Positions 25,362 through 33,452 of a stretch of 64,000 nt of DNA are shown piece after piece. Both the position numbers and the translations under genes were made by a program. The DNA is taken from assembly GCF_004917075.1 (NCBI RefSeq), contig NZ_SSYB01000001.1, forward strand, positions 1,223,478-1,287,477. Direction: 5' to 3'. Source of the DNA: Geomonas edaphica (GTDB taxonomy: Bacteria; Desulfobacterota; Desulfuromonadia; Geobacterales; Geobacteraceae). Position 1 is the stretch's first letter. Every line of letters begins with the position of its first letter. Under the pieces are notes generated by a model. The model was not told the DNA's origin and did not search any database. It saw only the letters and a program-made list of their open reading frames with translations.

Positions 25362-25439
25362 CAACCCGGCCGACTGTTGGAGTGACCTGGAGTAAGTCCC
25401 GTGGTTTTCCGTCCCCCGGTCACCCGAGGTTTGGCTTTG
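25357..25439 (-). ncRNA. Candidate GEMM-I cyclic dinucleotide riboswitch (variant)
   Basis: Reading the minus strand: a P1-side GCCAAACC, a stem TCGG-GTGA-CCGG with GNRA tetraloop, GGGACGGAAAACCACGGGAC corresponding to the conserved GGGACGCAAAGCCACGGG, then a variable stem and GGCCGGGTTGCC, the usual 3' core. The deviations are C to G in GACGC, G to A in AAAGCC, and one P1 mismatch. It starts about 10 bases after a promoter -10 and runs into a terminator. GEMM-I RNAs bind c-di-GMP, and a Geobacter subgroup binds cGAMP. At the position I equate with G20 this copy has G. Confidence 0.6.
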
Positions 25440-25448
25440 TCTTCAGCA

Positions 25449-25476
25449 ATGCTATTACTGAAGTATGGAAAGTCAA
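25449..25476 (-). promoter_or_regulatory. Promoter of the riboswitch transcript
   Basis: On the minus strand TTGACT, 16-base spacer, TAGCAT. The predicted start falls at the 5' edge of the aptamer. The same arrangement is seen at the second riboswitch (50530). Confidence 0.5.
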
Positions 25477-25683
25477 AGTGCGAAAGGTCCTATGTCTAGC
25501 TCTGACATACCGGCGCAAAAAGAGAAGTGCACACTATGTGCGGCCAACCTTTGCGATGAGCACTTTAACCCACCATTGGCATTGCTAGCCCACCTGCGGC
25601 CTCTGACTGTGGGACACTATGTTGTAGGCCATCTTTGGGCGCCGGTTAAGGCTTTGTTCGAAGCCTCGGCCAGCCTGGCGCAC

Positions 25684-25718
25684 AAAAGGCGGCCACCGGC
25701 ATACCGGCGACCGCCTTT
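25684..25718 (-). terminator. Intrinsic terminator after the PxKF/HYR gene
   Basis: AAAGGCGG...CCGCCTTT with an inner GCCGG-TATG-CCGG part; four T follow on the minus strand, 28 bases after the stop. Confidence 0.8.
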
Positions 25719-25746
25719 CCTGTTTTTACAATCGATACAGCGATGG

Positions 25747-27822
25747 TTATTTCAGCTTGAAGTTGGCAACAATCTTCGAGCCATCGAGCGTGGTGACGGT
25801 AACTGCATAACAGCTACCAGGTGCTTTGGGGGTTTGCCAGTTGAACACGAACTGCCCTGCCGTGGTGTCGTATCTGAGCGCAGTGCTGCCGGTGGTGGTT
25901 GCTTCAACAGGGTCTTCCGTACCCGCAACAGTAGCGCAGCCTATTACCTGTGTCTGGACGCTGGAAACTGACGAGATATTGGTCAGTTCAGTCGAGCCCA
26001 TAAACACTTCGAATTTTAGCGGGATGGTCGACCCACCTTTAGCGGTGTTTAGGGTGCCGCTGGTCATCACAACCGGGTTGTAGAACCCTTTGAGAGTCCA
26101 GGGTTCAGTTGTGTAGGTTCGAGTCGATGTTCCTGTGTTGCCGGCTTTGTCTTTGGCTGTTGCGGTCATGGTGTGCGTGCCGACTAAGGTGCTGTAGCCG
26201 GAAACTTGGCACTCCACCGCTCCCGAAACGATGTCCTTCGCAGTGCAGGTCGGCGCAGCCGGGACTTGCCCGAAATAAAAGCTGTCGCCGTCGGCGATGT
26301 TGCCTGCAAACGCGACGGAAGGCGGCGTTGTGTCTTGTACGGTCACCAAGAAGCTTCCGCTTGCCCGGTTCTTGTGGACATCACTGGCGCTGCAATTTAC
26401 CGCAGTAACTCCAACCGGGAAAACCGCTCCGGATGTCGGCAGACAATTCACCGCGTCCTTCCCGTCGACTAGGTCGAGTGCCGAGACGGCTTCGGCGTAA
26501 TTGATGGTAGCGCCCTCAAGGGTGTTGCCTTCAGTCGGTCCGATATTGCCAGGCAAGGTCAGCTCAGGCGGAGTGGTATCCACCACCTTGACCGTGAAAG
26601 AAGCCTCCGCCTTGTTGGGAGGCGTCGCCAAGTCGCTGGCGCTGCATTTCACTGTAGTCGTAACATCGAGAGGGAAGGTGCTGCCAGTTACGGGGTCGCA
26701 GATGACATCCACGTCACCGTAGTAGGCATCGTGCGCTGTGGGGGCAAAGGTTGCCGCCGCTCCCGCCGCCGAGGTGGCTTCCTTGACGACCTCAACTTCG
26801 GGGACCCCATTGATAACCGGCGGCGTAATGTCGTTGACCTTCACCTGACAGGAGGCATCGGCAGTGAGTTTCCCGTTGTCGGTCACTGTCAGTCCGAATG
26901 TCATCTTGTCATAGGGGAAAGAGCTTAATTTGGGCGCGGCAAAAGCGATTTGAGAAGCGGTCAGATCCGTCTGGCTCAGGTCAGCATTCGGAAGCCCTTC
27001 CAACTGACTCCACTGGTACGTCAAGGGCCCGCCGTCGGGGTCGGACGAATCCTGGTCTTTGAGGGTAATGGGGTCCCCTTCGTTCACCGTCTCCGGACAA
27101 GACACCTTTGCGGTGGGCGCAACGTTGACCGACATGACTTGAACCAGAACGTCCGTCGAGTTGTAAAGGTATCCATCCGAAACAGTCAAGCGGAATCTCA
27201 GGGTTTCACCGTTGGGGTACTGCTCAGGCGGAGCGGTGAAGGTAGCCGAGATGCCCTTGGGGTTGTTGATGGTCACAGCCGTAACCGGATTGGCCGGATC
27301 GATTATCTGTTCCCAGGAATAGGACAAGGCGCCGCCGTCGGGATCTGACGAACCGCTGGCGTCCAGTGTTACCAGGGCCCCCTCGTTCACGCTGTATGGG
27401 AGAACACCGCCAACAACCGCGGCGGAGGCCACGGGAGGATGGTTGGTGTTGAGGACCGAAACGCTGGTCGTTTTAGTGTCAACCTGGGACGAGCAACCTG
27501 TTTCCAGCGAAGTGACTTTCAGCTCAAAATTGTATGTCTGTCCGGATGGGCCTACCTCTGGCGCCGTGAACGTTGCGTTGCAGGTGTTCTGATTGCTGAT
27601 CGTTATCGCCGGGGAATCCAGCGATCGCCATGCGCAGGCGACGTTGTCCTTGGGGTTTGAGTTGGTGCCATCAAGGAAAACCGTTGAACCTGGTTTGACG
27701 CCTACTTGGTTGCCTGGATTGATAATAGCCTGTGCCTTCTGGCAGGTCGATGGAGCAGCCAGTGCCGGAGCCGCAACTAGAAGTATGGCAGCCATCGGCA
27801 GGAACGATACCCTTTTCTTCAT
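25747..27822 (-). CDS. Secreted multidomain protein with Ig-like/HYR repeats and C-terminal PxKF domain
   Basis: 691 residues with signal peptide (MKKRVSFLPMAAILLVAAPALA). Domains: three PKD/cadherin-like Ig modules (about 25-335), each with a DxxxSxDPDGGxLxYxW core; about three HYR-type modules (about 335-565) with the repeated DTTPPxL.PG...E and C.P.SG..FP.G.T.V.C.ASD patterns, each with a Cys pair; and a C-terminal domain with NTAKGGSTIPLKFEVF, the PxKF motif, also with a Cys pair (about 575-691). Such proteins are secreted or surface attached and built for adhesion or matrix roles; the actual function here is unknown. AGGAGG lies five bases before the ATG. Confidence 0.8.
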   Translation of the reverse strand: MKKRVSFLPMAAILLVAAPALAAPSTCQKAQAIINPGNQVGVKPGSTVFLDGTNSNPKDNVACAWRSLDSPAITISNQNTCNATFTAPEVGPSGQTYNFELKVTSLETGCSSQVDTKTTSVSVLNTNHPPVASAAVVGGVLPYSVNEGALVTLDASGSSDPDGGALSYSWEQIIDPANPVTAVTINNPKGISATFTAPPEQYPNGETLRFRLTVSDGYLYNSTDVLVQVMSVNVAPTAKVSCPETVNEGDPITLKDQDSSDPDGGPLTYQWSQLEGLPNADLSQTDLTASQIAFAAPKLSSFPYDKMTFGLTVTDNGKLTADASCQVKVNDITPPVINGVPEVEVVKEATSAAGAAATFAPTAHDAYYGDVDVICDPVTGSTFPLDVTTTVKCSASDLATPPNKAEASFTVKVVDTTPPELTLPGNIGPTEGNTLEGATINYAEAVSALDLVDGKDAVNCLPTSGAVFPVGVTAVNCSASDVHKNRASGSFLVTVQDTTPPSVAFAGNIADGDSFYFGQVPAAPTCTAKDIVSGAVECQVSGYSTLVGTHTMTATAKDKAGNTGTSTRTYTTEPWTLKGFYNPVVMTSGTLNTAKGGSTIPLKFEVFMGSTELTNISSVSSVQTQVIGCATVAGTEDPVEATTTGSTALRYDTTAGQFVFNWQTPKAPGSCYAVTVTTLDGSKIVANFKLK

Positions 27823-28194
27823 TTTCCCCTCCTGAAATTAAATACTAATGATCCATTGCCCGAACAACCAAGGAGTATCCCGCCGTCGAACCGTGTTGCC
27901 TTCCTTTGCTCTAAGAAACTCAAGTCGGCATCTCCTGCTGTCATACGTCATATAAAGTTTCGGAAAAATATAAAAGCGGGTGTCTGTGCAGATACCTACT
28001 GGTACATTTGCCTGTTATTTAACAATAAAACTAAGTTAGGCACAATTACTCGATAGGCATATTTTCCTACACCAAAAGGGGAAGATTTCCTATATCGTAC
28101 GGTATAGAAAGCGGGGAGAACTAGCTGGTTACGGTGCCGACAGGGTCACCAAATCGAGAGAATGGAAAAGCTGATATGCGCGGATGTAATTGCT

Positions 28195-28234
28195 TGGTTG
28201 CCGGGACTGAATTTGAATGTGTGACCTTCCGGCT
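28195..28234 (-). pseudogene. Decayed 3' fragment of a tRNA gene
   Basis: On the plus strand the 40 bases from TGGTTGCCGGGACTGAATTT onward closely follow the antisense of the 3' half of the initiator tRNA at 56312-56388 (TGGTTGCGGGGACAGGATTT and the following TGTGACCTTC), including the CCA end and T-arm region. The acceptor and T-stem pairings are broken. It looks like a relic, perhaps an old attachment site. Confidence 0.5.
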
Positions 28235-28455
28235 ACTGGCAAAATCCAGCGCCCTTGCATTAGCTATCTCTTACAGAGATACCCCCCCTCTGCCATTGTT
28301 TGTTCCAAACACGTTGAAAAAAACATTGTTTAAAGGATAGAATCGAATAGGGACTGTGTCTGCGTTTTGCAAGGCTCACATACAATGTAATTTTCTCAAC
28401 CAGATGGAGGGCACCTGTGATCGAGCCACATGCAATTGTGGCAGTGAGATAATCC

Positions 28456-29127
28456 ATGCGCCTCTTGATCGTAGAAGACGAGTTAAAGACAGCGACATTC
28501 CTGAAAAAAGGGCTCACCGAAAACGGATTTGTCGTCGACACCGCGCCTAACGGTGAGGACGGCCTGCATCTGGTCCTCACGGGAACCTACGACCTCGTCA
28601 TCCTGGACGTCGGGCTCCCCGAGCGCTCAGGCTGGTCCGTTGTGACGGAGATACGCCAGCACGGCAAGGGACTCCCGGTGCTGTTTTTGACTGCGCGAGA
28701 TACCGTCACCGACCGTATCAAAGGTCTGGAACTGGGTGCCGACGACTACCTGGTGAAGCCGTTTTCCTTTGCCGAACTGCTGGTCAGGGTGCGCACTATC
28801 CTGCGTCGCGGCCCCCTGCGCAACGAGGATACCCTCCAGATCGCCGATCTGACCATCGACCTGAACCGGCACCGGGCCTTCCGCTCCGGGACCCGCCTTG
28901 ACCTTGCCCCCAAAGAATTTTCCCTGCTCTCCCTTTTGGCCCGCCGGGCGGGAGAGGTGCTTACCCGAACCGTCATCGCCGATCAGCTATGGGACATGAA
29001 CTTCGATAGCGGCACCAACGTGGTGGATGTGGCAATCCGGCGCTTGCGCACCAAGGTGGACGATCCGTTCCCACAAAAGTTGATTCACACCATTCGTGGA
29101 GTCGGTTATGTCCTTGAAGAGCGCTAG
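28456..29127 (+). CDS. OmpR-family response regulator (CusR/CopR-like)
   Basis: 223 residues. Receiver (1-120; acidic VEDE, acceptor Asp51 in LVILDVGLP, Lys in LVKPFSF) and an OmpR winged helix (about 128-220; [51 protein letters not shown]). Overall it is closest to heavy-metal-type regulators. It overlaps the kinase gene by 20 bases. It precedes the nanowire cluster on the same strand; two copies of a TTACCAAATGGTAA palindrome lie between the kinase and the next gene, which makes it the leading candidate regulator of the cytochrome operon. Confidence 0.9.
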   Translation: MRLLIVEDELKTATFLKKGLTENGFVVDTAPNGEDGLHLVLTGTYDLVILDVGLPERSGWSVVTEIRQHGKGLPVLFLTARDTVTDRIKGLELGADDYLVKPFSFAELLVRVRTILRRGPLRNEDTLQIADLTIDLNRHRAFRSGTRLDLAPKEFSLLSLLARRAGEVLTRTVIADQLWDMNFDSGTNVVDVAIRRLRTKVDDPFPQKLIHTIRGVGYVLEER

Positions 29128-30550
29128 CAGCCCCTGCAGTTTCTTCAAAAAGTTATCCATCACCGGCAGGCTCACCCTTCTCTATATCCTGTCCGCGGTG
29201 ATAACCCTACTGGGCGGCATCACCTACATCACCTGGTCCATGTACCAGGTGATGGAACAGGCCGACAGTGACTTCGTCCAGGCGCGACTGCAAACCTACC
29301 GTGCTCTTTTTTCCGACCGTCCTGGCGATCTGGAAACCATCCGCAAGGACATCGAGTGGGAGGGGATCAACGTCGCCACCCCGGAGTACTACATCCGCAT
29401 CGAGGACAGCTCCGGACGGCTTCTGGTTGAGACGCCGGGGATGTCGCAGGTACTCCCGTCGAGCCTCTTCCACTGCGTCCTGACCCACCCCCGCCAAATA
29501 ACCACCCGCTACCTGCATGCGGTCAACGGCCGAGAATACCTGATCAGCTGCGATCTGGAGCCTGTCGGGCATCCTACGGGCGGCATCATCCAGATAGGCC
29601 TCGACGTCACCGCCGAAATAAAGGCCATCCGCAAGAAGCAGGTCCAGTTGGTGATCATCTTCATAAGTGGGATAGTGGCGGCAACCGGCGTCGGAGTCCT
29701 CGTCGCACGCAAGGCGCTGTCGCCCCTGCGTGACATCACTGGAGTGGCAAAGCAGATAACGGTAGAACGGATCAGCGAGCGCCTCGACCCGCTGCAGTGG
29801 CCGGTTGAACTGAGGCACTTTGCATCGGCCTTCAACGAGATGCTGGGGCGGCTCGAGGAGTCGTTCACCAAGCTCTCCCAGAGCTCTTCCAACCTTGCCC
29901 ACGAACTGCGCACCCCCATAAACAACCTGCTCGGGGTGACCGAGGTCGCCCTTACCCGCGACCGCCCCCCAGAGGAATACCGAAAGACCCTCGAGTCAAA
30001 CGTCGAGGAGTATCATCGTCTGTCGCGCCTGATCGACGATATGCTGTTCCTGGCGCGCGCGGATCACCCCACCCAGCGCTTCAAATTCGTCCTTTTCGAT
30101 CCAGCCAAAGAGATTGAGAAAGTCTGCGCTTTTTACGAACCGGTCGCCGAAGACAAGGGGATCGCTATCAGCTACAGCGGCAGCGGACTCATGTACGGCG
30201 TCCCCCAGATGCTGGAACGGGCCGTCAGCAACCTGGTCGGTAACGCGCTGCAGTATTCCCCGCCCGGATGCGTCGTCGAGGTCCGGACGCTGACCACCGG
30301 GGACGGCTCTCAGGAGGTCCAGGTGCGCGATTCAGGCCACGGCATGAAGCCCGAGGAAGTGGATCGCGTGTTCGACCGGTTCTACCGCGGGGACCGGCAC
30401 CGGACCCTGCATCCGGAAGGCTCCGGACTCGGCCTGTCCATCGTGAAATCCATCGTGGAGCTGCATCACGGGACCATTTCCGTCAAAAGCTCCCCGGATC
30501 ACGGCACGGCCATACTGCTCCGCTTCCCCCCTCCCCCGCCCGACGCCTAG
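29108..30550 (+). CDS. Two-component sensor histidine kinase (CusS-like, HAMP)
   Basis: 480 residues. TM1 (about 21-45, [18 protein letters not shown]), a periplasmic sensor of about 130 residues, TM2 (about 178-200, [19 protein letters not shown]), HAMP (about 200-255), HisKA with His265 in [12 protein letters not shown], and HATPase with [18 protein letters not shown] and GSGLGLS. Domain order and the phosphorylation box match heavy-metal or copper sensor kinases. The ATG at 29108 is preferred because GGAG lies six bases upstream; a GTG at 29096 is also in frame. It is coupled to the response regulator and followed by repeats and palindromes rather than a clear terminator. Confidence 0.9.
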   Translation: MSLKSASSPCSFFKKLSITGRLTLLYILSAVITLLGGITYITWSMYQVMEQADSDFVQARLQTYRALFSDRPGDLETIRKDIEWEGINVATPEYYIRIEDSSGRLLVETPGMSQVLPSSLFHCVLTHPRQITTRYLHAVNGREYLISCDLEPVGHPTGGIIQIGLDVTAEIKAIRKKQVQLVIIFISGIVAATGVGVLVARKALSPLRDITGVAKQITVERISERLDPLQWPVELRHFASAFNEMLGRLEESFTKLSQSSSNLAHELRTPINNLLGVTEVALTRDRPPEEYRKTLESNVEEYHRLSRLIDDMLFLARADHPTQRFKFVLFDPAKEIEKVCAFYEPVAEDKGIAISYSGSGLMYGVPQMLERAVSNLVGNALQYSPPGCVVEVRTLTTGDGSQEVQVRDSGHGMKPEEVDRVFDRFYRGDRHRTLHPEGSGLGLSIVKSIVELHHGTISVKSSPDHGTAILLRFPPPPPDA

Positions 30551-30564
30551 TTCCGCCCCGCCCC

Positions 30565-30655
30565 CCTGTCACGCTCGACCTCCCCTGTCACGCTCGACCT
30601 GCCGTTACCTTCGCCCTGCCGTAACCTCGCCCTGCCGTAACCTCGCCCTGCCGCA
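30565..30655. repeat. Two short tandem arrays (19-bp x2, 16-bp x3)
   Basis: CCTGTCACGCTCGACCT occurs at 30565 and 30584. It is followed directly by three to four copies of a 16-base unit CTGCCGTAACCTCGCC, the first and last diverged. They lie just after the kinase stop. Confidence 0.8.
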
Positions 30656-30710
30656 CCATTTCTTTCCTGCCCGTAATGCCTGCGCGTCGGGACCATGCCC
30701 CGCAGCAACC

Positions 30711-30816
30711 TTACCAAATGGTAATGTCGGCAACAGATTCCGGTAAGGCTTCTTCAGCTATCATCCCCATCAAACCCAACTCTTTAGGTAAAGAACAGCA
30801 CATTACCAAATGGCAA
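30711..30816. promoter_or_regulatory. Two copies of the palindrome TTACCAAATGGTAA upstream of the nanowire cluster
   Basis: TTACCAAATGGTAA (30711-30724, perfect) and TTACCAAATGGCAA (30803-30816, one change), 92 bases apart, in the gap between the kinase and the NHL gene. They are plausible response-regulator or other dimer-binding sites. No confident promoter was seen. Confidence 0.5.
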
Positions 30817-30914
30817 CGTTGCGGCAACGCTCCGGAAATGGCGCGTGTCGTATGCTTCGGACACCTGTGGTGCTCCGCCACATGCGTCGTCCCCAGGATG
30901 ATCATCGGTTCCAC

Positions 30915-31886
30915 ATGTACAAGATTTACCGCGGCATGCTGCTCTCTCTCATCTTCCTGACCGCCATGGCGTCCCCGGCCCCGGCGGCTCTCTTCAGAGC
31001 GGCCTATCTCTACACACTTTCGGACTTCAACGGGGCGATCCCATACAACTGGGTCAACCTCGCGGTCGACCGGCGCGACGAGGAGACCTACGTCGCGGAC
31101 CCTGCCGGCCGGTCGGTACGGGTCTTCAATGACAGCGGCATGGAAGTGTACCGCTTCGGCGACAACGGCGATTTCGGCAACATAACCGCGGTGGCGGTGG
31201 CAGACAGCGGTGAGATCTTCGTCCTATCCCGGTCCAACGCAAGCTACGCGGTGACCCGTTGCGACTACCGGGGGGAACCAAAGGCGAGGCTTGCCATGAA
31301 GGGGCTCCCCCCCGAGTACGCAACTGACTTCGTACCGGACACCATCTGCTGGCACGGGGATCGCCTCTACCTAGTCGACAGGAACACCATGAAGGTGGCG
31401 CTGACCGACCGGGAGGGGAGCTTCGGCTCTGGATACGACCTGGGAACCATCCTCGGGTTTAGCAAGAAACAAATAAGCGAATCCGGAATGGTCGGCTTCA
31501 GCGTGGACAACGAGGGGGATCTCCTCTTCACGGTGCCGGTCTTCTTCTCCGCCTACCTGGTCACTCCCGGCCACCAAGTACGTTCCTTCGGCATGCGTGG
31601 CAGCACGCCTGGGAAGTTCAACATAGTAAGCGGCATCGCCTCCGATGAGCGGGGGAACATCTACGTGGCCGACACCCTGCGCTGCGTGGTGATGATCTTC
31701 GACAGGGATTTCAGTTTCCAGGCCGAGTTCGGCTTTAGGGGACTGGAGCCGGGAAACCTCATTGCTCCTATGGAACTCGTCGTCAACCATGACCGGGTTT
31801 ACGTGGCCCAGAGCCGGGCCAGGGGCGTCAGCGTCTACCGGGTATTCCAGACCCAGCCGTCAGCGACCAGCACGAAGGGGGGGTGA
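30915..31886 (+). CDS. Exported NHL-repeat beta-propeller protein
   Basis: 323 residues with a signal peptide (MYKIYRGMLLSLIFLTAMASPAPA) and six NHL-type blades, clearest at PYNWVNLAVDRRDEETYVADPAGRSVRVF, GNITAVAVADSGEIFVLSR and GKFNIVSGIASDERGNIYVADTL. NHL propellers are binding scaffolds. In Geobacter sulfurreducens an NHL protein is encoded immediately upstream of omcS, and the order here is the same, 76 bases before the hexaheme cytochrome. The start at 30915 is taken because it opens the signal peptide; the ribosome site is weak (AGGATGATC) and the frame is open further upstream. Confidence 0.75.
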   Translation: MYKIYRGMLLSLIFLTAMASPAPAALFRAAYLYTLSDFNGAIPYNWVNLAVDRRDEETYVADPAGRSVRVFNDSGMEVYRFGDNGDFGNITAVAVADSGEIFVLSRSNASYAVTRCDYRGEPKARLAMKGLPPEYATDFVPDTICWHGDRLYLVDRNTMKVALTDREGSFGSGYDLGTILGFSKKQISESGMVGFSVDNEGDLLFTVPVFFSAYLVTPGHQVRSFGMRGSTPGKFNIVSGIASDERGNIYVADTLRCVVMIFDRDFSFQAEFGFRGLEPGNLIAPMELVVNHDRVYVAQSRARGVSVYRVFQTQPSATSTKGG

Positions 31887-31962
31887 GAAGAAGCGAACAG
31901 TACTCAAAACGGTGCAGTTGGTAACTAAATCTTTGCATTTTTTGGATTGAAAAGGAGACACA

Positions 31963-33321
31963 ATGAAAGCAGCTAAGTCTTTGACAGCAGCAGCGGTCCT
32001 TACCCTTCTGGCCTCCGGCAGCGCCTTCGCCTACCATGACGGCGGCGTGGCGTACTGTGACGGGTGCCACACCATGCACAACTCCTCCGGCAACAAGGCG
32101 ATGGGCACCGGCAGCAACGCCACCCAACTCAAAGGGGTCACCTACCTGCTCCAGGGCAGCGACCAGAGCTCGACCTGCCTCAACTGCCACGCCACCACCT
32201 CCGCTAAGGCAGGGAGCTACCACATCATGACCACCGACGCCGCCGCGGGCGGCACGGTTCCCTCCAACTACACCCCCGGCGGCGACTTCGCCTGGGTGAA
32301 GGAAACCTTCAACTACAACAGCCACGGCACCCCGACCACCAGCCTTGGCGAGCGCCACGGCCACAACGTCGTCGCCGCCGACTTCGGCATCACCCCCGAC
32401 TCCACCCTGAGCACCGCCCCGGGCGGCAACTACCCCGCGGCGAACCTGGCCTGCTCGAGCTGCCACGATCCCCACGGCAAGTACCGCATCGTCGACGCAT
32501 CGGGCACCGTGCAGCGCCCCGTCGTCGCGGGCACCGGCTACAACGGAGCCAACGACGTAGCGGTCTCCTTGCCGATCAACGGCTCCGGCTCCTACGGCGC
32601 TGCTCCGACCACCACCGAGGCGGTCGGCGTCTACCGCCTGTTGGGTGGCCCGGGATACCTCCCGGATTCCGTGGCGGGCGTCGCAGGCATCCAGCCGTTT
32701 GCAGCACTGCCTCCGTATGCCGTCGCACCGGCCACCTACAACCGCTCCGAGGCGAGCACCGACACCCGCGTAGCGTACGGTACCGGTATGTCCGAGTGGT
32801 GCGCCAACTGCCATACCAACATCCACAACTCCACCGCCAACTATGACGGCGGCACTAGCCTCATCCACCCGGCCAGCAGCGACTCCACCCTGGGTGCGAA
32901 CATCCTTGCCAACTACAACGCCTACGTAAGCTCCGGCAACTTCGGCGGCACCGTGGCCGGCGCCTACACCTCCATGGTGCCCTTCGAAGAGGGGACCAAC
33001 AACCGCGCCAACCTGGCCCTGCACTCCGTCAACGACGGTTCCCAGAAAGGTGGCGCCGACAGCAACTCCAACGTCATGTGCCTCTCCTGCCACAGGGCCC
33101 ATGCCTCCGGCTGGGACAGCATGACCCGCTGGACCAACAAGACCGAGTTCCTCACCGTGGCAGGCGCCTACCCCGGCACCGACTCCACCAACACCTCGGC
33201 ACAGTCCTACGGCCTTGGCCGCACCATGAACGAGGTCCAGGCAACCTTCTACCAGAGGCCGGCTACCGTCTACGCTACCTACCAGCGGTCCCTGTGCAAC
33301 AAGTGCCACGCCAAGGACTAA
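31963..33321 (+). CDS. omcS: OmcS-family hexaheme c-type cytochrome (nanowire subunit), paralogue 1
   Basis: 452 residues with signal peptide MKAAKSLTAAAVLTLLASGSAFA and mature start YHDGGVAYCDGCHTMHNSS. Six CXXCH haem sites: CDGCH, CLNCH, CSSCH, CANCH, CLSCH, CNKCH, the last at the extreme C-terminus (CNKCHAKD). Many blocks match my memory of Geobacter sulfurreducens OmcS, such as TPGGDFAWVK, SSCHDPHGKYR, RVAYGTGMSEWCANCHTNIHNS and CLSCHRAHASGWDSMTR. His16 of the mature chain (TMHNSS), which in OmcS ligates a haem of the neighbouring subunit, is kept, so polymerisation into filaments is plausible. AAAAGGAG precedes the ATG. It is the first cytochrome of a long operon. OmcT is the alternative name. 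Confidence 0.88.
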   Translation: MKAAKSLTAAAVLTLLASGSAFAYHDGGVAYCDGCHTMHNSSGNKAMGTGSNATQLKGVTYLLQGSDQSSTCLNCHATTSAKAGSYHIMTTDAAAGGTVPSNYTPGGDFAWVKETFNYNSHGTPTTSLGERHGHNVVAADFGITPDSTLSTAPGGNYPAANLACSSCHDPHGKYRIVDASGTVQRPVVAGTGYNGANDVAVSLPINGSGSYGAAPTTTEAVGVYRLLGGPGYLPDSVAGVAGIQPFAALPPYAVAPATYNRSEASTDTRVAYGTGMSEWCANCHTNIHNSTANYDGGTSLIHPASSDSTLGANILANYNAYVSSGNFGGTVAGAYTSMVPFEEGTNNRANLALHSVNDGSQKGGADSNSNVMCLSCHRAHASGWDSMTRWTNKTEFLTVAGAYPGTDSTNTSAQSYGLGRTMNEVQATFYQRPATVYATYQRSLCNKCHAKD

Positions 33322-33365
33322 CGAGGCACCCCGTTTAACGAGGCCTTAGCGCCTCACCATGCCGC

Positions 33366-33395
33366 AACCGGGCTGGCCTTCGGGCCAGCCCGGTT
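33366..33395. terminator. Strong GC hairpin after the first OmcS-family gene
   Basis: AACCGGGCTGGCC, TTCG, GGCCAGCCCGGTT: a perfect 13-bp stem with a UUCG tetraloop 44 bases after the stop and 58 bases before the next gene. There is no T-run, so it may act as an RNA stabiliser or attenuator that makes the cytochrome message more abundant than the downstream genes. Confidence 0.65.
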
Positions 33396-33452
33396 CTCAC
33401 GGAAATCGTATGATCCCAAAGCCGGGGCCCCGCCCCGGCAGCGTGGCCCCCT

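Noticed and set aside
25465-25971. A 168-codon plus-strand frame between the two secreted-protein genes
   Set aside because: It runs through the riboswitch promoter and the terminator at 25684-25718 and into the antisense of the PxKF gene.
30811-30830. Sigma-54 promoter around TGGCAACGTTGCGGC before the NHL gene
   Set aside because: The spacing of GG and GC can be made to fit but the TT before GC is missing, so the match is too weak.
31828-33309. A 493-codon minus-strand frame across the first OmcS-family gene
   Set aside because: It is antisense to a clear six-haem cytochrome and has the Val/Gly/Ala-rich composition expected of a shadow frame in GC-rich DNA.
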